NCBI GenBank assembly: GCA_934255545.1
Contig: CAKQOE010000027.1
Span: 1-33,338, forward strand
From: an uncultured Clostridia bacterium
Lineage (GTDB): Bacteria; Bacillota; Clostridia; Peptostreptococcales; Anaerovoracaceae
Reading direction: 5' to 3'
Length of the DNA: 33,338 nt
Part shown: piece after piece, positions 13,365 to 21,717 of the stretch
Layout: the number at the start of each line of letters is the position of its first letter
Numbering within the stretch: position 1 is the first letter of the stretch
Position numbers and translations under genes: made by a program
Notes under the pieces: generated by a model
The model's database searches: none
The model's input: the letters and a program-made list of their open reading frames with translations, nothing else
Told to the model about the DNA's origin: nothing

Positions 13365-16142
13365 ATGTTATCTAAAATAAGTGACAGACAGTTTCAGATA
13401 AAAATAATATTCTTAATAATGATGATGCTGCTCGCTGGCAGGCTTTTTCAGCTTACGGTCATACAGAACAGTAAATGGTCTGACGCCGCTACTAATCTCA
13501 GCATAAAGAGCGTCTATACGTCCGCGCCGCGCGGAGAGATAAGAGACAGGTACGGCAGGCTCATAGCGGGAAATAAAGAGAGCTTTGTTGTAAACCTTAT
13601 AGCGGCAGAAGTCGATGAGGACAATATAAACGACGTAGCTCTCGACCTCATAAATCTTTTTGAGGCGAACGGAGATACGTACAATGACGACTTCCCTATA
13701 ATGGTAGATGAAAATGGAAATTTTTACTATTCATATGACCGGAGCGTAAAGGACTGGCTGGAGTCGCAGGACCTTAATACATCTCTTTCAGCAAAGGACG
13801 CGTTTGAAGCACTCAGAGATCGTGAAGGTGTTGACGAGAGCCTTGACGTTTACGAGGCGCAGTCAGAGCTGCAGAACACATACAGCGTATATCCTCCTAT
13901 ATCAGTAAAAAAGATGGAGTATACGTACACGCTTGAACGTAACAACTTTATAAAAGGCTTTTCGTTCAAGGACAAAGACGGAAATAAAATAGAAGTTGAC
14001 GAAAAGACAGACGCGAAGACGCTTTTTAAGCTCCTTCGCGACAAGTATGACATAGATGAGTCTCTGTCTGATGCAGATGCGAGAAAGATAATGATCGTAA
14101 GGAACGCGCTCAAGAATCTCGGATTCAAGAGTTATCTGCCTGCGCAGATAGCGAGCAACGTATCAGAAAAGACGATCATAACGCTTGAGGAACGCTCAGC
14201 GAGCTTTCCGGGTGTAGAAGTAGACAGAGAATATGTAAGAGATTATCCTAACGGCACGTCAGCGTGCCACGTTATCGGATATATAGGCAAGATATCCGAA
14301 TCAGAAAAAGACGATTACGTAAAGAAGGGATACTCTACGACAGACCTCATAGGAAAAGAAGGTATAGAAAAATATTATGAGTCTGAACTCAAGGGAACTG
14401 CAGGCAAAAAAGAGATACAGGTAAACAATCTCGGCCAGCAGGTCAGCGAGATCAGCTCAGAACCGGCAGTGCCGGGAAACGATGTTTACCTGACGATAGA
14501 CCTTGAGCTTCAGAAGACCGCAGAAGCAGCTCTTCAGGAAGCACTCGACCAGATAAGCATAGGCGGCACATTCCACAGTGAGTACGGCAATTACAATTAC
14601 AGCAAGACATACAGAAATGCCAACGTAGGCGCAGCTGTAGCTGTAGATGTAAAGACGGGAGAAGTACTTGCACTCGCCAATGATCCGGGCTACGATCCGA
14701 ACCTGTTTGCCAGGGGAATATCTACAGAAGACTGGAATTCTCTGCAGGGCGAAAATCCGAGAGATCCTCTTTCACCGCTGCCGTTATACAACGTATCGAC
14801 TATGGCTTCACTGCAGCCGGGTTCTACATTTAAGCCGGTGACGGCTCTTGCAGGTCTTAACGCCGGATTTAATCCGAATACTCAGCTTTATGACAACGGT
14901 GCTATCATTATGGGCGGCCGTTCATTCGGATGCTGGATATGGAACCAGCACAAGGGCGCAAGGCATGGCTACCTCGATATAAGGCATGCGCTTGAAGTAT
15001 CATGCAACTACTTCTTCTATGACCTTGGTTCAGGCTATGATTATTACGGCGGGCACAGCCTCGGCATAGACATGAATATCGGCAAGGTAATGGACTACGC
15101 TGAAAAGCTCGGCCTCGGCCAGAAGACCGGCATAGAGCTTGCAGAATCAGCAGCAGGAGTACCGAGCGAGGAAAAGAAGACTGCAAGCGTAAAGAACTCG
15201 CTGAAATATATGCTGAAGCTCAATGCTTCAAAATATTTCAAGCCTGAGCTTGCAGATGACAAGGACAAGCTCGAAGAAACGATAGACACTATCGTCAGCT
15301 GGGCTGAGGAAAGACCTAAGAGGGCAGAGCTTTACAACAGGCTCAAGAATATGAGCGTTATTGACGATCAGCTCGATACTCTTACAGATACGATCAGAAG
15401 TGATTACTTCGCTAACGCAAAGTGGGGCGTAGGCGACTCGCTCAACCTCTCTATAGGCCAGGGCGAAAACGCATACACGCCTGTACAGATGGCGAGATAT
15501 GCGGCAGCGCTCGCAAATGACGGAGTCCTCCATAAGCTGACGCTGACTAAGTCAGTTGAAGGGCAGGAAAAAGAGGAAGATCCGGGCGTAGAAGTAAAGA
15601 ATTCAAACTCGAACGCTTATGAAATAGTAAGAGAAGGCATGCACCTCGTAGCTCAGGGATCAAGCGGTTCCGGACGAGGAGTTTTCGGAAACTTCCCTTA
15701 TGATGTAGCTGCCAAGACAGGTTCGGCTCAGAAGTCAGGTAAGATAAATCCGCCTGACGAGGTAGAGTATATAAAGCAGCACCTTTCCGGCATAGCGCCG
15801 GGCATCACGTTTGAACAGGTCGAGACGGAAATGAAGCGACTTATGAAGGAAGAGCCTGACATATACAAGTCAGAAAGTACTGCAGTGCGCCGCGCCGTTA
15901 TAAACCTTTCAGGCGTATCGACAGAGAGGATAGACGCGTACAAGAGCAGCTATGATGCTTTCGCATGGTTCATAGCGTACGCTCCTATAGAGGATCCGCA
16001 GATCGCAGTAGCAGTCCTGATATACCAGGGTGGCTCAGGCGGATACGCAGGTCCTGTGGCGCGTGAGATCATAGGAAAATATATGGAGCTTCAGGAAGTC
16101 TACAGCGACTATACTGACGGTGAAACTTCATTTGTGGAGTAA
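13365..16142 (+). CDS. mrdA: Penicillin-binding protein 2 (elongasome transpeptidase)
   Basis: 925 residues, long for the family (commonly 600-750). It is a class B PBP: one N-terminal membrane helix (about 14-31), a dimerisation domain starting at APRGEIRDRYGRLIA, then the transpeptidase domain. Catalytic motifs are visible: S487-T-F-K490 (SxxK), S546-C-N548 (SxN) and K784-T-G-S (KTG). The extra length lies in the N-terminal half, where two related segments share an AK..F..LRD....DESL pattern (about 145-170 and 208-235), in an inserted charged region near 605-680, and before the C-terminus. It crosslinks peptidoglycan with RodA during elongation, consistent with its position after mreD. Confidence 0.95.
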   Translation: MLSKISDRQFQIKIIFLIMMMLLAGRLFQLTVIQNSKWSDAATNLSIKSVYTSAPRGEIRDRYGRLIAGNKESFVVNLIAAEVDEDNINDVALDLINLFEANGDTYNDDFPIMVDENGNFYYSYDRSVKDWLESQDLNTSLSAKDAFEALRDREGVDESLDVYEAQSELQNTYSVYPPISVKKMEYTYTLERNNFIKGFSFKDKDGNKIEVDEKTDAKTLFKLLRDKYDIDESLSDADARKIMIVRNALKNLGFKSYLPAQIASNVSEKTIITLEERSASFPGVEVDREYVRDYPNGTSACHVIGYIGKISESEKDDYVKKGYSTTDLIGKEGIEKYYESELKGTAGKKEIQVNNLGQQVSEISSEPAVPGNDVYLTIDLELQKTAEAALQEALDQISIGGTFHSEYGNYNYSKTYRNANVGAAVAVDVKTGEVLALANDPGYDPNLFARGISTEDWNSLQGENPRDPLSPLPLYNVSTMASLQPGSTFKPVTALAGLNAGFNPNTQLYDNGAIIMGGRSFGCWIWNQHKGARHGYLDIRHALEVSCNYFFYDLGSGYDYYGGHSLGIDMNIGKVMDYAEKLGLGQKTGIELAESAAGVPSEEKKTASVKNSLKYMLKLNASKYFKPELADDKDKLEETIDTIVSWAEERPKRAELYNRLKNMSVIDDQLDTLTDTIRSDYFANAKWGVGDSLNLSIGQGENAYTPVQMARYAAALANDGVLHKLTLTKSVEGQEKEEDPGVEVKNSNSNAYEIVREGMHLVAQGSSGSGRGVFGNFPYDVAAKTGSAQKSGKINPPDEVEYIKQHLSGIAPGITFEQVETEMKRLMKEEPDIYKSESTAVRRAVINLSGVSTERIDAYKSSYDAFAWFIAYAPIEDPQIAVAVLIYQGGSGGYAGPVAREIIGKYMELQEVYSDYTDGETSFVE

Positions 16143-16178
16143 AATAATGTTCAGGGATCCGGTCTGGATAAGGAGTTT

Positions 16179-16907
16179 ATGAAAAATATGTGTGAAATAA
16201 CAGCCGTAACATCGGGAAAGGGCGGCTCAGGCAAAACTATGGCAGCCTCAAATATCGCAGCTATGCTGGCCATGGACGGTCAGCGCGTGCTGCTTATAGA
16301 TATGAACGCAGGACTGCGTAATCTCGATATATGTCTCGGTATAGAAAATTATGTAATATTTGATCTTGGAGATGTTATAAACGGCGTATGCGCTATAGGA
16401 AAGGCGCTCGTGCGCGATGACAGGTTCGACTCTTTATATCTGCTGTCAGCGTCTCAGAACAGCGAAAAGGCAGATATAAGCGCTGAGCATATGAAAAAGC
16501 TGTGCAGCATGCTTGCAGAGAGGTTCGACCATATAATCATAGATGCTCCGGGAGGTCTCGGCGCAGAGTGGAAGGCGTCTGTAGCGCCTGCAGACAACGC
16601 AGTCATAGTCATGACGCAGGAGTACGTTTCCGTAAGAGCCGCAGATATGATAGACATGAAGCTGTCAGAAATGGGAGTAAAAAACAGATGCGTACTCGTA
16701 AACCGCGTGACGAGCGAATGCGCGGCGACCGGATTTTTCCCGACGATATCAGAAATATCAGATTCACTGCGCGCGCGTCTGATCGGCGTCGTCCAGGATG
16801 ACGTAAATATCCATATAGCCATGAATAAGGGCGTGCCTGTCGTATGTAAGAATGATACGTATATAAAGAAAAATTTTGAAAAGATAGTTGAAAAGATATT
16901 CAACTAA
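16179..16907 (+). CDS. MinD-like septum-site ATPase (divergent)
   Basis: 242 residues. It is a deviant-Walker P-loop ATPase: GKGGSGKT (13-20) with the signature lysine 14, and GLRNLDICLGI (45-55) as in MinD. Two usually conserved points differ. The LIDxDxGLRNLD segment reads LIDMNAGLRNLD, so the second aspartate is Asn43, and the DSPAGIE-type block is DAPGGLGAE. The C-terminal amphipathic tail is short (NFEKIVEKIFN). No minC lies in the operon (minC normally precedes minD) and no minE follows. It is a MinD homologue by position and motifs, but conventional Min function is uncertain. AAGGAG precedes the ATG. Confidence 0.82.
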   Translation: MKNMCEITAVTSGKGGSGKTMAASNIAAMLAMDGQRVLLIDMNAGLRNLDICLGIENYVIFDLGDVINGVCAIGKALVRDDRFDSLYLLSASQNSEKADISAEHMKKLCSMLAERFDHIIIDAPGGLGAEWKASVAPADNAVIVMTQEYVSVRAADMIDMKLSEMGVKNRCVLVNRVTSECAATGFFPTISEISDSLRARLIGVVQDDVNIHIAMNKGVPVVCKNDTYIKKNFEKIVEKIFN

Positions 16908-16951
16908 AGTTAAAAATTAAATAATAAAAAGTAAATAAAATGAATATAAAT

Positions 16952-16980
16952 AAACGGCTGTCCGCACGGGCAGCCGTTTT
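16952..16980. terminator. Bidirectional terminator between minD and glpK
   Basis: A 12-bp stem (AAACGGCTGTCC with its complement, one T·G pair) has a GCAC loop and is flanked by A-rich and T-rich tails. It should stop both the shape operon (plus) and glpK (minus). Confidence 0.85.
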
Positions 16981-16994
16981 AAGTATCCGAAAAG

Positions 16995-18533
16995 CTATTT
17001 ATCTTCCGCAGCCCAGCCGCGTGATGAATCTACAGCGCGATGCCAGCAGTCAAGCAATCGTCTGCGGTCAGCGTCCGTGAATGCATCATCAGGCGTAAAC
17101 ACGCGCTCAGAGCGGCGCAGAGCGCGCAACTCATCTGTATCATGCCATACTCCGGCCGCGAGGCCGGCCAGGAACGCGGCTCCCATTGCTGTAGTTTCTG
17201 TCTGTTCCGGCCTGTTCACATCTATGCAGAGTATGTCTGACTGGAACTGCATCATTATATCGCTTACGCTTGCGCCGCCGTCAGCGCGCAGCTCCTTAAG
17301 CGGGCTTCCGAGGTCGCGCGTCATGGCTGTTACGAGATCGGCTACCTGATACGCTATGCACTCAAGCACGGCGCGCGCTATATGACGTTTATTGGCACCG
17401 CGCGTCAGCCCTGTGATAGTGCCGCGCGCATACATATCCCAGTAAGGCGCGCCGAGGCCTGTAAACGCAGGAACTATGTAAACGCCGCCGTTGTCAGGCA
17501 CTTCAGCGGCAAGTATGTCACACTCGTGCGACGATGATATAAGGCCGAGCTCGTCGCGTATCCACTGTATAGTAGAGCCGCCGTTAAATACGCTTCCCTC
17601 AAGCGCGTATGTCACTCCTGAGCCGTTTCCGAGCGACCATGCAACAGTAGAGACGAGCCCGTGAGAAGAATTCACGCGGCGATGACCTGTATTCATAAGT
17701 GTAAAGCAGCCTGTTCCGTATGTATTTTTAGCCTCGCCTGCGTCAAAGCACGCCTGACCGAAAAGAGCGGCCTGCTGATCGCCTGCGGAGCCGCATACAG
17801 GAACGCCGTCAAGCTCAGGTATGCCGCACGCAGCGCCGTCAACGCAGCCGTATATCTCAGAGTTTGAAACAGGGCGCGGAAGCATCTGCATCGGTATGCC
17901 GAGCTCGGCGCACAGCCGCTCGTCCCAGCAAAGTCCGTCTATATCAAACAGCATGGTGCGCGAAGCGTTTGAGTAGTCAGTAGTATGGACGCGCCCGCCT
18001 GTAAGGTTCCATATGATCCAGGTATCGACTGTGCCGAAAAGCAGCTCGCCTGCTTCAGCGCCGGCGCGGGCGCCGGGAACATTGTCGAGTATCCATTTTA
18101 TCTTTGTTGCAGAAAAATACGCGTCTATGAGAAGCCCGGTCTTTTCGTGTATATATACCTCAAGACCGCGAGCCTTGAGTTCATCGCATATATCAGCGGT
18201 ACGCCTGCACTGCCATACTATGGCGTTATACACCGGCCGTCCGGTGCGCCTGTTCCAGACTATAGTAGTTTCACGCTGGTTAGTTATGCCTATAGCGGCA
18301 GTACGGCTCCCGTATCCTGCAGATACATCTCTCAGCGCCTGCAGCTGCGTGCGCAGTATCTCGTCAGGATCGTGCTCGACCCAGCCGGGCTGCGGGTATA
18401 TCTGTTCAAACGGGTACTGCGCTTTGGCCTTTATGACAGCGGAGCTGTCGAAAACTATAGCGCGCGAGCTTGTAGTGCCCTGATCGAGCGCTATTACGTA
18501 TTTCTGATTTGATATTGGATCTGATGTTGCCAT
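16995..18533 (-). CDS. glpK: Glycerol kinase
   Basis: 512 residues, close to the usual 500. It phosphorylates glycerol with ATP to sn-glycerol-3-phosphate. It is an FGGY-family kinase: the N-terminal phosphate loop ALDQGTTSSRAIVFD (15-29), NQRETTIVWNRRTGRPVYNA with active-site residues, GTVDTWIIWNLTGG, and TYGTGCFTLMNTG near the C-terminal lobe. AAAGGT lies about 8 bases before the ATG. No glpF or glpD lies nearby. It is immediately preceded by a terminator-like hairpin, leaving no room for a promoter in between. It sits between minD and rodA, which are neighbours in many Clostridia. Confidence 0.96.
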   Translation of the reverse strand: MATSDPISNQKYVIALDQGTTSSRAIVFDSSAVIKAKAQYPFEQIYPQPGWVEHDPDEILRTQLQALRDVSAGYGSRTAAIGITNQRETTIVWNRRTGRPVYNAIVWQCRRTADICDELKARGLEVYIHEKTGLLIDAYFSATKIKWILDNVPGARAGAEAGELLFGTVDTWIIWNLTGGRVHTTDYSNASRTMLFDIDGLCWDERLCAELGIPMQMLPRPVSNSEIYGCVDGAACGIPELDGVPVCGSAGDQQAALFGQACFDAGEAKNTYGTGCFTLMNTGHRRVNSSHGLVSTVAWSLGNGSGVTYALEGSVFNGGSTIQWIRDELGLISSSHECDILAAEVPDNGGVYIVPAFTGLGAPYWDMYARGTITGLTRGANKRHIARAVLECIAYQVADLVTAMTRDLGSPLKELRADGGASVSDIMMQFQSDILCIDVNRPEQTETTAMGAAFLAGLAAGVWHDTDELRALRRSERVFTPDDAFTDADRRRLLDCWHRAVDSSRGWAAEDK

Positions 18534-18548
18534 ATGTCTGACCTTTCT

Positions 18549-18581
18549 GAAAAAAATCCGACCGGGATGAGCCGGCCGGAT
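18549..18581 (-). terminator. Terminator or attenuator between rodA and glpK
   Basis: On the minus strand a 10-bp stem with one mismatch (ATCCGGCCGG with CCGGTCGGAT, loop CTCATC) is followed by a run of seven Ts. It ends only 16 bases before the glpK start codon, so glpK expression must pass through it. Confidence 0.75.
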
Positions 18582-18601
18582 GATATTTTAAAAGTGAACA
18601 T

Positions 18602-19714
18602 TTAGAAATTGATGACCTTTGAGCGCTGTCCGACGCTTATGATAATGCCGAGCGAGATCATGTTGGCCATGACAGATGTACCGCCGCAGCTCAGAAAAGG
18701 CAGAGTTATGCCCGTTACAGGCATTATGCCGATAGTCATGCCGATATTTTCAAATATCTGGAAGAAGAACATCGCGCCAAATCCGGCAGCGATAAGCATG
18801 CCGTAAAGATCCTTGGCGCGGTCAACTGTTTTTATGATCCTGTATATAAAAAGCCCGTAGATACCGATGACGGCAGCGCCGCCGATAAAGCCGAGCTCCT
18901 CGCCGATGACGGCGAATATAAAGTCGGATTTTGCTACCGGGATATTGCCGAGAGCTTTCTGCGTCCCCTGAAAAAGCCCTTCGCCCCTGAGGCCGCCCGA
19001 ACCGATGGCGATCTTTGAGCGCCATACCTGAAGACCGTCGCCGGAGAGGTCTGCGTCAGGATGTATGAACGAGTATATACGCTTTTTCTGATGATCCGCA
19101 AGGAACGGATATATCGCAGGCAGACAGGCAACAGCCGCAGCCGCGCACTTCATGTAAAGCTTGAAATCAACGCCCGCGACAAATATCATGACTATCATCA
19201 TGAACATGAATACAAGCGCGTTTCCGAGGTCCTCTTTCATTACGAGTACAACGATCGGAGCAGGGTAGAGGCACGCCTTAACGAGCCCCTTGAACTTCAT
19301 GAGGTCGTATCTGTGCTCGTCCAGATACTTCGCATAGCAAAGCGTGAAAAGTATCTTTACGAACTCAGACGGCTGCACCGTAGTGAATCCGAGATTTATC
19401 CATGCGCGCGAACCGAAGCTCGTCACGCCGAGAGGCGTGTACACCAGAAGCATCAGCCCGATGCACATTACGTACATTATTTTTGAAATACTTTTGTACT
19501 GCTCATAATCTATAAACATCAGTAAAAAAATAAATACAGCACCCAGCACGAAGCCGACGAACTGCACGACGATGTCCCTGTTTATGACGAACGAGTCCTC
19601 ATATGCCGTGCTCCCTATCATTGTAATGCTTATGACCGCAAAAACGACCGGCAGGAACAAGAGGATCTTGTCCGTATTTTTTAACGATTCCCTGAAGTAA
19701 TTAATTATTGTCAC
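18602..19714 (-). CDS. rodA: RodA/FtsW-type peptidoglycan glycosyltransferase
   Basis: 370 residues, SEDS family, with about ten membrane segments. It polymerises lipid II into glycan strands, with PBP2 as partner. Conserved blocks include GSRAWINLGF, PSEFVKI, KEDLGNALV and the C-terminal MPVTGITLPFLSCGG. The in-frame GTG at 19714 lies inside the Shine-Dalgarno-like GAGGGGGTGA itself. The codon at proper distance (8 bases after GGGGG) is ATT at 19705, which would start the protein at NYFRESLKN, so a non-standard AUU start is likely. It is divergent from rny and separated from the mre operon by glpK. Confidence 0.93.
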   Translation of the reverse strand: MTIINYFRESLKNTDKILLFLPVVFAVISITMIGSTAYEDSFVINRDIVVQFVGFVLGAVFIFLLMFIDYEQYKSISKIMYVMCIGLMLLVYTPLGVTSFGSRAWINLGFTTVQPSEFVKILFTLCYAKYLDEHRYDLMKFKGLVKACLYPAPIVVLVMKEDLGNALVFMFMMIVMIFVAGVDFKLYMKCAAAAVACLPAIYPFLADHQKKRIYSFIHPDADLSGDGLQVWRSKIAIGSGGLRGEGLFQGTQKALGNIPVAKSDFIFAVIGEELGFIGGAAVIGIYGLFIYRIIKTVDRAKDLYGMLIAAGFGAMFFFQIFENIGMTIGIMPVTGITLPFLSCGGTSVMANMISLGIIISVGQRSKVINF

Positions 19715-19727
19715 CCCCTCTGATTCC

Positions 19728-19756
19728 TTGACAATTCAGCTAAATCATTATAATAT
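19728..19756 (+). promoter_or_regulatory. rny promoter (plus strand of overlapping pair)
   Basis: A perfect TTGACA (19728-19733), a 17-base spacer and TAATAT (19751-19756). It gives rny a leader of about 300 bases. Confidence 0.6.
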
Positions 19757-19776
19757 AAATAGGATGCGTATATCAA
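19747..19776 (-). promoter_or_regulatory. rodA promoter (minus strand of overlapping pair)
   Basis: On the minus strand TTGATA (19776-19771), an 18-base spacer and a perfect TATAAT (19752-19747). Its -10 overlaps the -10 of the plus-strand promoter by two bases. Confidence 0.65.
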
Positions 19777-20062
19777 CATCTAATTCGTTTTATGCTTATT
19801 AAATAATAAATACGATTTACAGTTGAAAGATTTTTTTAAGAATTATACTGGCGTCGTCAAAGCGCAGTAATAAATAATACTGACAAACTCAGCGTCCGTC
19901 ACCGGACGACGGGCATGCAGGAGCATGCGTCAGTTATATTATAAAAACAGCCCATTGCGGCGCGATACAGAAAAGATTCGGAGAGAAAAAGATCCTTATC
20001 AGACAAAAAAGGATCACAAGTCAAATGAAAATCAGAAATTAAAATGAAAAGATCAAATCATC
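19757..20062 (+). other. Long rny leader region
   Basis: About 300 bases without a gene. The first half is AT-rich. The second half holds a three-way-junction candidate (19879-19934), a 7-bp hairpin GATCCTT/AAGGATC (19991-20015) and a purine-rich run to the GGAGGTGA ribosome site. A five-codon ATG frame (20023, MKIRN) lacks a ribosome site. Confidence 0.5.
19879..19934 (+). ncRNA. Candidate three-way-junction leader RNA upstream of rny
   Basis: The outer stem ACTGAC (19879-19884) pairs with GTCAGT (19929-19934). It encloses CGTCCG-TCAC-CGGACG (19893-19908) and GCATGC-AGGA-GCATGC (19913-19928), with no unpaired base between the third helix and the outer stem. All three stems are perfect 6-bp helices. 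It does not match any riboswitch I can recall. It may be a processing or autoregulatory structure for RNase Y. Confidence 0.4.
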
Positions 20063-20066
20063 GGAG

Positions 20067-21620
20067 GTGAATGTTATTAAAACAATAATCATTGCAGTTA
20101 TTGCCGCAGTCGTTGCCTTTTTACTGGGCGCGTTGATCGGATATATAATGAGAAAATCAGTGGCCGAGAAGGCTATAGGCTCTGCAGAGCAGAGAGCCAG
20201 GAACATCATTCTTGACGCTGAGACTCAGGCTGATACCATCAAAAAAGAAATAACGATCGAGGCAAAGGAAGAAGCGCACAGGCTGCGCAGTGAGGTAGAC
20301 AGAGAGGTTAGAGACCGCAGAAACGAGATAAACAGACTCGAAAAGCGCATACTCTCAAAGGAAGAGTCTATCGACAGAAAGCTCGACAACATCGAGAAAA
20401 AAGAAGAAAGCATAACGAATAGAGAGCATAAGCTCATTGAAAAAGAAAAAGAGCTCGACGGATTCATCGAAAAGCAGGTGAAGGAGCTCGAAAGAGTTTC
20501 AGGCTATACATCAGAGGAAGCAAAGGCCATCCTCCTGCAGAGCCTTGAAAAAGAGATACGCCATGACGCTTCTGTCATGATAAAAGAGATAGAAGCAAAG
20601 GCAAAGGACGAAGCAGACAAAAAGGCAAAAGAGATCATCACAGGCGCTATCCAGCGCTGCGCAGCCGATCAGGTCGCTGAGTCTACAGTATCGGTAGTAA
20701 ACCTTCCTAACGATGAGATGAAGGGAAGGATCATAGGCCGCGAGGGCAGAAACATCAGAGCCATCGAGACTGCAACAGGCGTAGATCTCATCATAGACGA
20801 CACGCCGGAGGCAGTTATCCTCTCATGCTTCGACCCTGTAAGAAGAGAGATCGCAAGGATATGCCTTGAAAAGCTCATCGTAGACGGACGTATACATCCG
20901 GCGCGTATCGAGGAAACAGTAGAAAAGGCTACGCGCGAAGTCAATAACTCTATCAAGGAAGCCGGAGAGCAGGCTACATTCGATGTCGGTATACATAACC
21001 TGCATCCTGAGCTTGTAAAGCTCCTCGGCCGCCTGAAGTACAGAACAAGCTACGGACAGAACGTGCTCCAGCACTCTGTGGAAGTAGCTCACCTCGCAGG
21101 ACTCATGGCGTCAGAGCTCGGACTTGATCCTAAGCTTGCAAAGAGAGCCGGACTGCTCCACGATATAGGCAAGTCTATAGACCACGAGGTAGAAGGCACG
21201 CACGTTGATATCGGTATCGATCTCCTCAGAAAGTACAAGGAGAGCGAGGCTGTCATCTCAGGCATGGCCGCACATCACGGCGACTATGAGCCAAAGAGCC
21301 TTGAGGCTGTCCTCATAGCAGCGGCAGATGCGCTTTCAGCAGCGAGACCGGGAGCAAGAAGAGAAACACTTGAGACGTACATCAACAGGCTCCAGAAGCT
21401 CGAAGAGATCGCAAATACAACGCCAGGCGTTGAAAAATCATACGCTATACAGGCAGGCCGAGAGATCAGGATCATCGCAAGACCTGAAGAAAAGTCTGAC
21501 GATGAGCTGCCTATGCTCGCGCGCGAGATCAGCAAGAAGATCGAAAGCGAGCTCCAGTATCCTGGTCAGATAAAGGTAAATGTTATAAGAGAAACACGTG
21601 CTATAGAATACGCCAAGTAA
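20067..21620 (+). CDS. rny: Ribonuclease Y
   Basis: 517 residues if read from the GTG at 20067. It is a membrane-anchored endoribonuclease that starts mRNA decay in Firmicutes. It shows one N-terminal helix (about 4-27), a long charged coiled coil (about 30-175), a KH RNA-binding domain (IIGREGRNIRAIE near 222-234) and the HD domain with LLHDIGKSID near 362. The GTG is part of the perfect GGAGGTGA site and cannot be at a usual distance from it. ATT at 20076 is 8 bases after GGAGG and gives a protein beginning (M)KTIIIAVIA, so an AUU start is likely. An out-of-frame ATG at 20071 encodes only five residues. Confidence 0.95.
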   Translation: MNVIKTIIIAVIAAVVAFLLGALIGYIMRKSVAEKAIGSAEQRARNIILDAETQADTIKKEITIEAKEEAHRLRSEVDREVRDRRNEINRLEKRILSKEESIDRKLDNIEKKEESITNREHKLIEKEKELDGFIEKQVKELERVSGYTSEEAKAILLQSLEKEIRHDASVMIKEIEAKAKDEADKKAKEIITGAIQRCAADQVAESTVSVVNLPNDEMKGRIIGREGRNIRAIETATGVDLIIDDTPEAVILSCFDPVRREIARICLEKLIVDGRIHPARIEETVEKATREVNNSIKEAGEQATFDVGIHNLHPELVKLLGRLKYRTSYGQNVLQHSVEVAHLAGLMASELGLDPKLAKRAGLLHDIGKSIDHEVEGTHVDIGIDLLRKYKESEAVISGMAAHHGDYEPKSLEAVLIAAADALSAARPGARRETLETYINRLQKLEEIANTTPGVEKSYAIQAGREIRIIARPEEKSDDELPMLAREISKKIESELQYPGQIKVNVIRETRAIEYAK

Positions 21621-21659
21621 AATAAGTATAATATAGCTAATAAGCAATAAAATCGTCCG

Positions 21660-21684
21660 CAGGGGCGGCCGCAGGCCGCCCCTG
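21660..21684 (+). terminator. Hairpin after rny, probable terminator
   Basis: A perfect 11-bp stem CAGGGGCGGCC/GGCCGCCCCTG with a 3-base loop. The following TATTTGTAT is only moderately T-rich. It lies 33 bases before the next start codon. Confidence 0.5.
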
Positions 21685-21717
21685 TATTTGTATCACAAGG
21701 GGGAAACAGAAACACAC

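Noticed and set aside
16995..18533. glpK as a recent horizontal insertion between minD and rodA
   Set aside because: Codon use and GC resemble the neighbours and no mobile-element ends flank it; a simple rearrangement is equally likely.
20071..20088. ATG frame of five codons (MLLKQ) after the rny Shine-Dalgarno
   Set aside because: It lies only three bases from GGAGG and is out of frame with rny. It could be a leader peptide, but the spacing is poor and the AUU start explains the site better.
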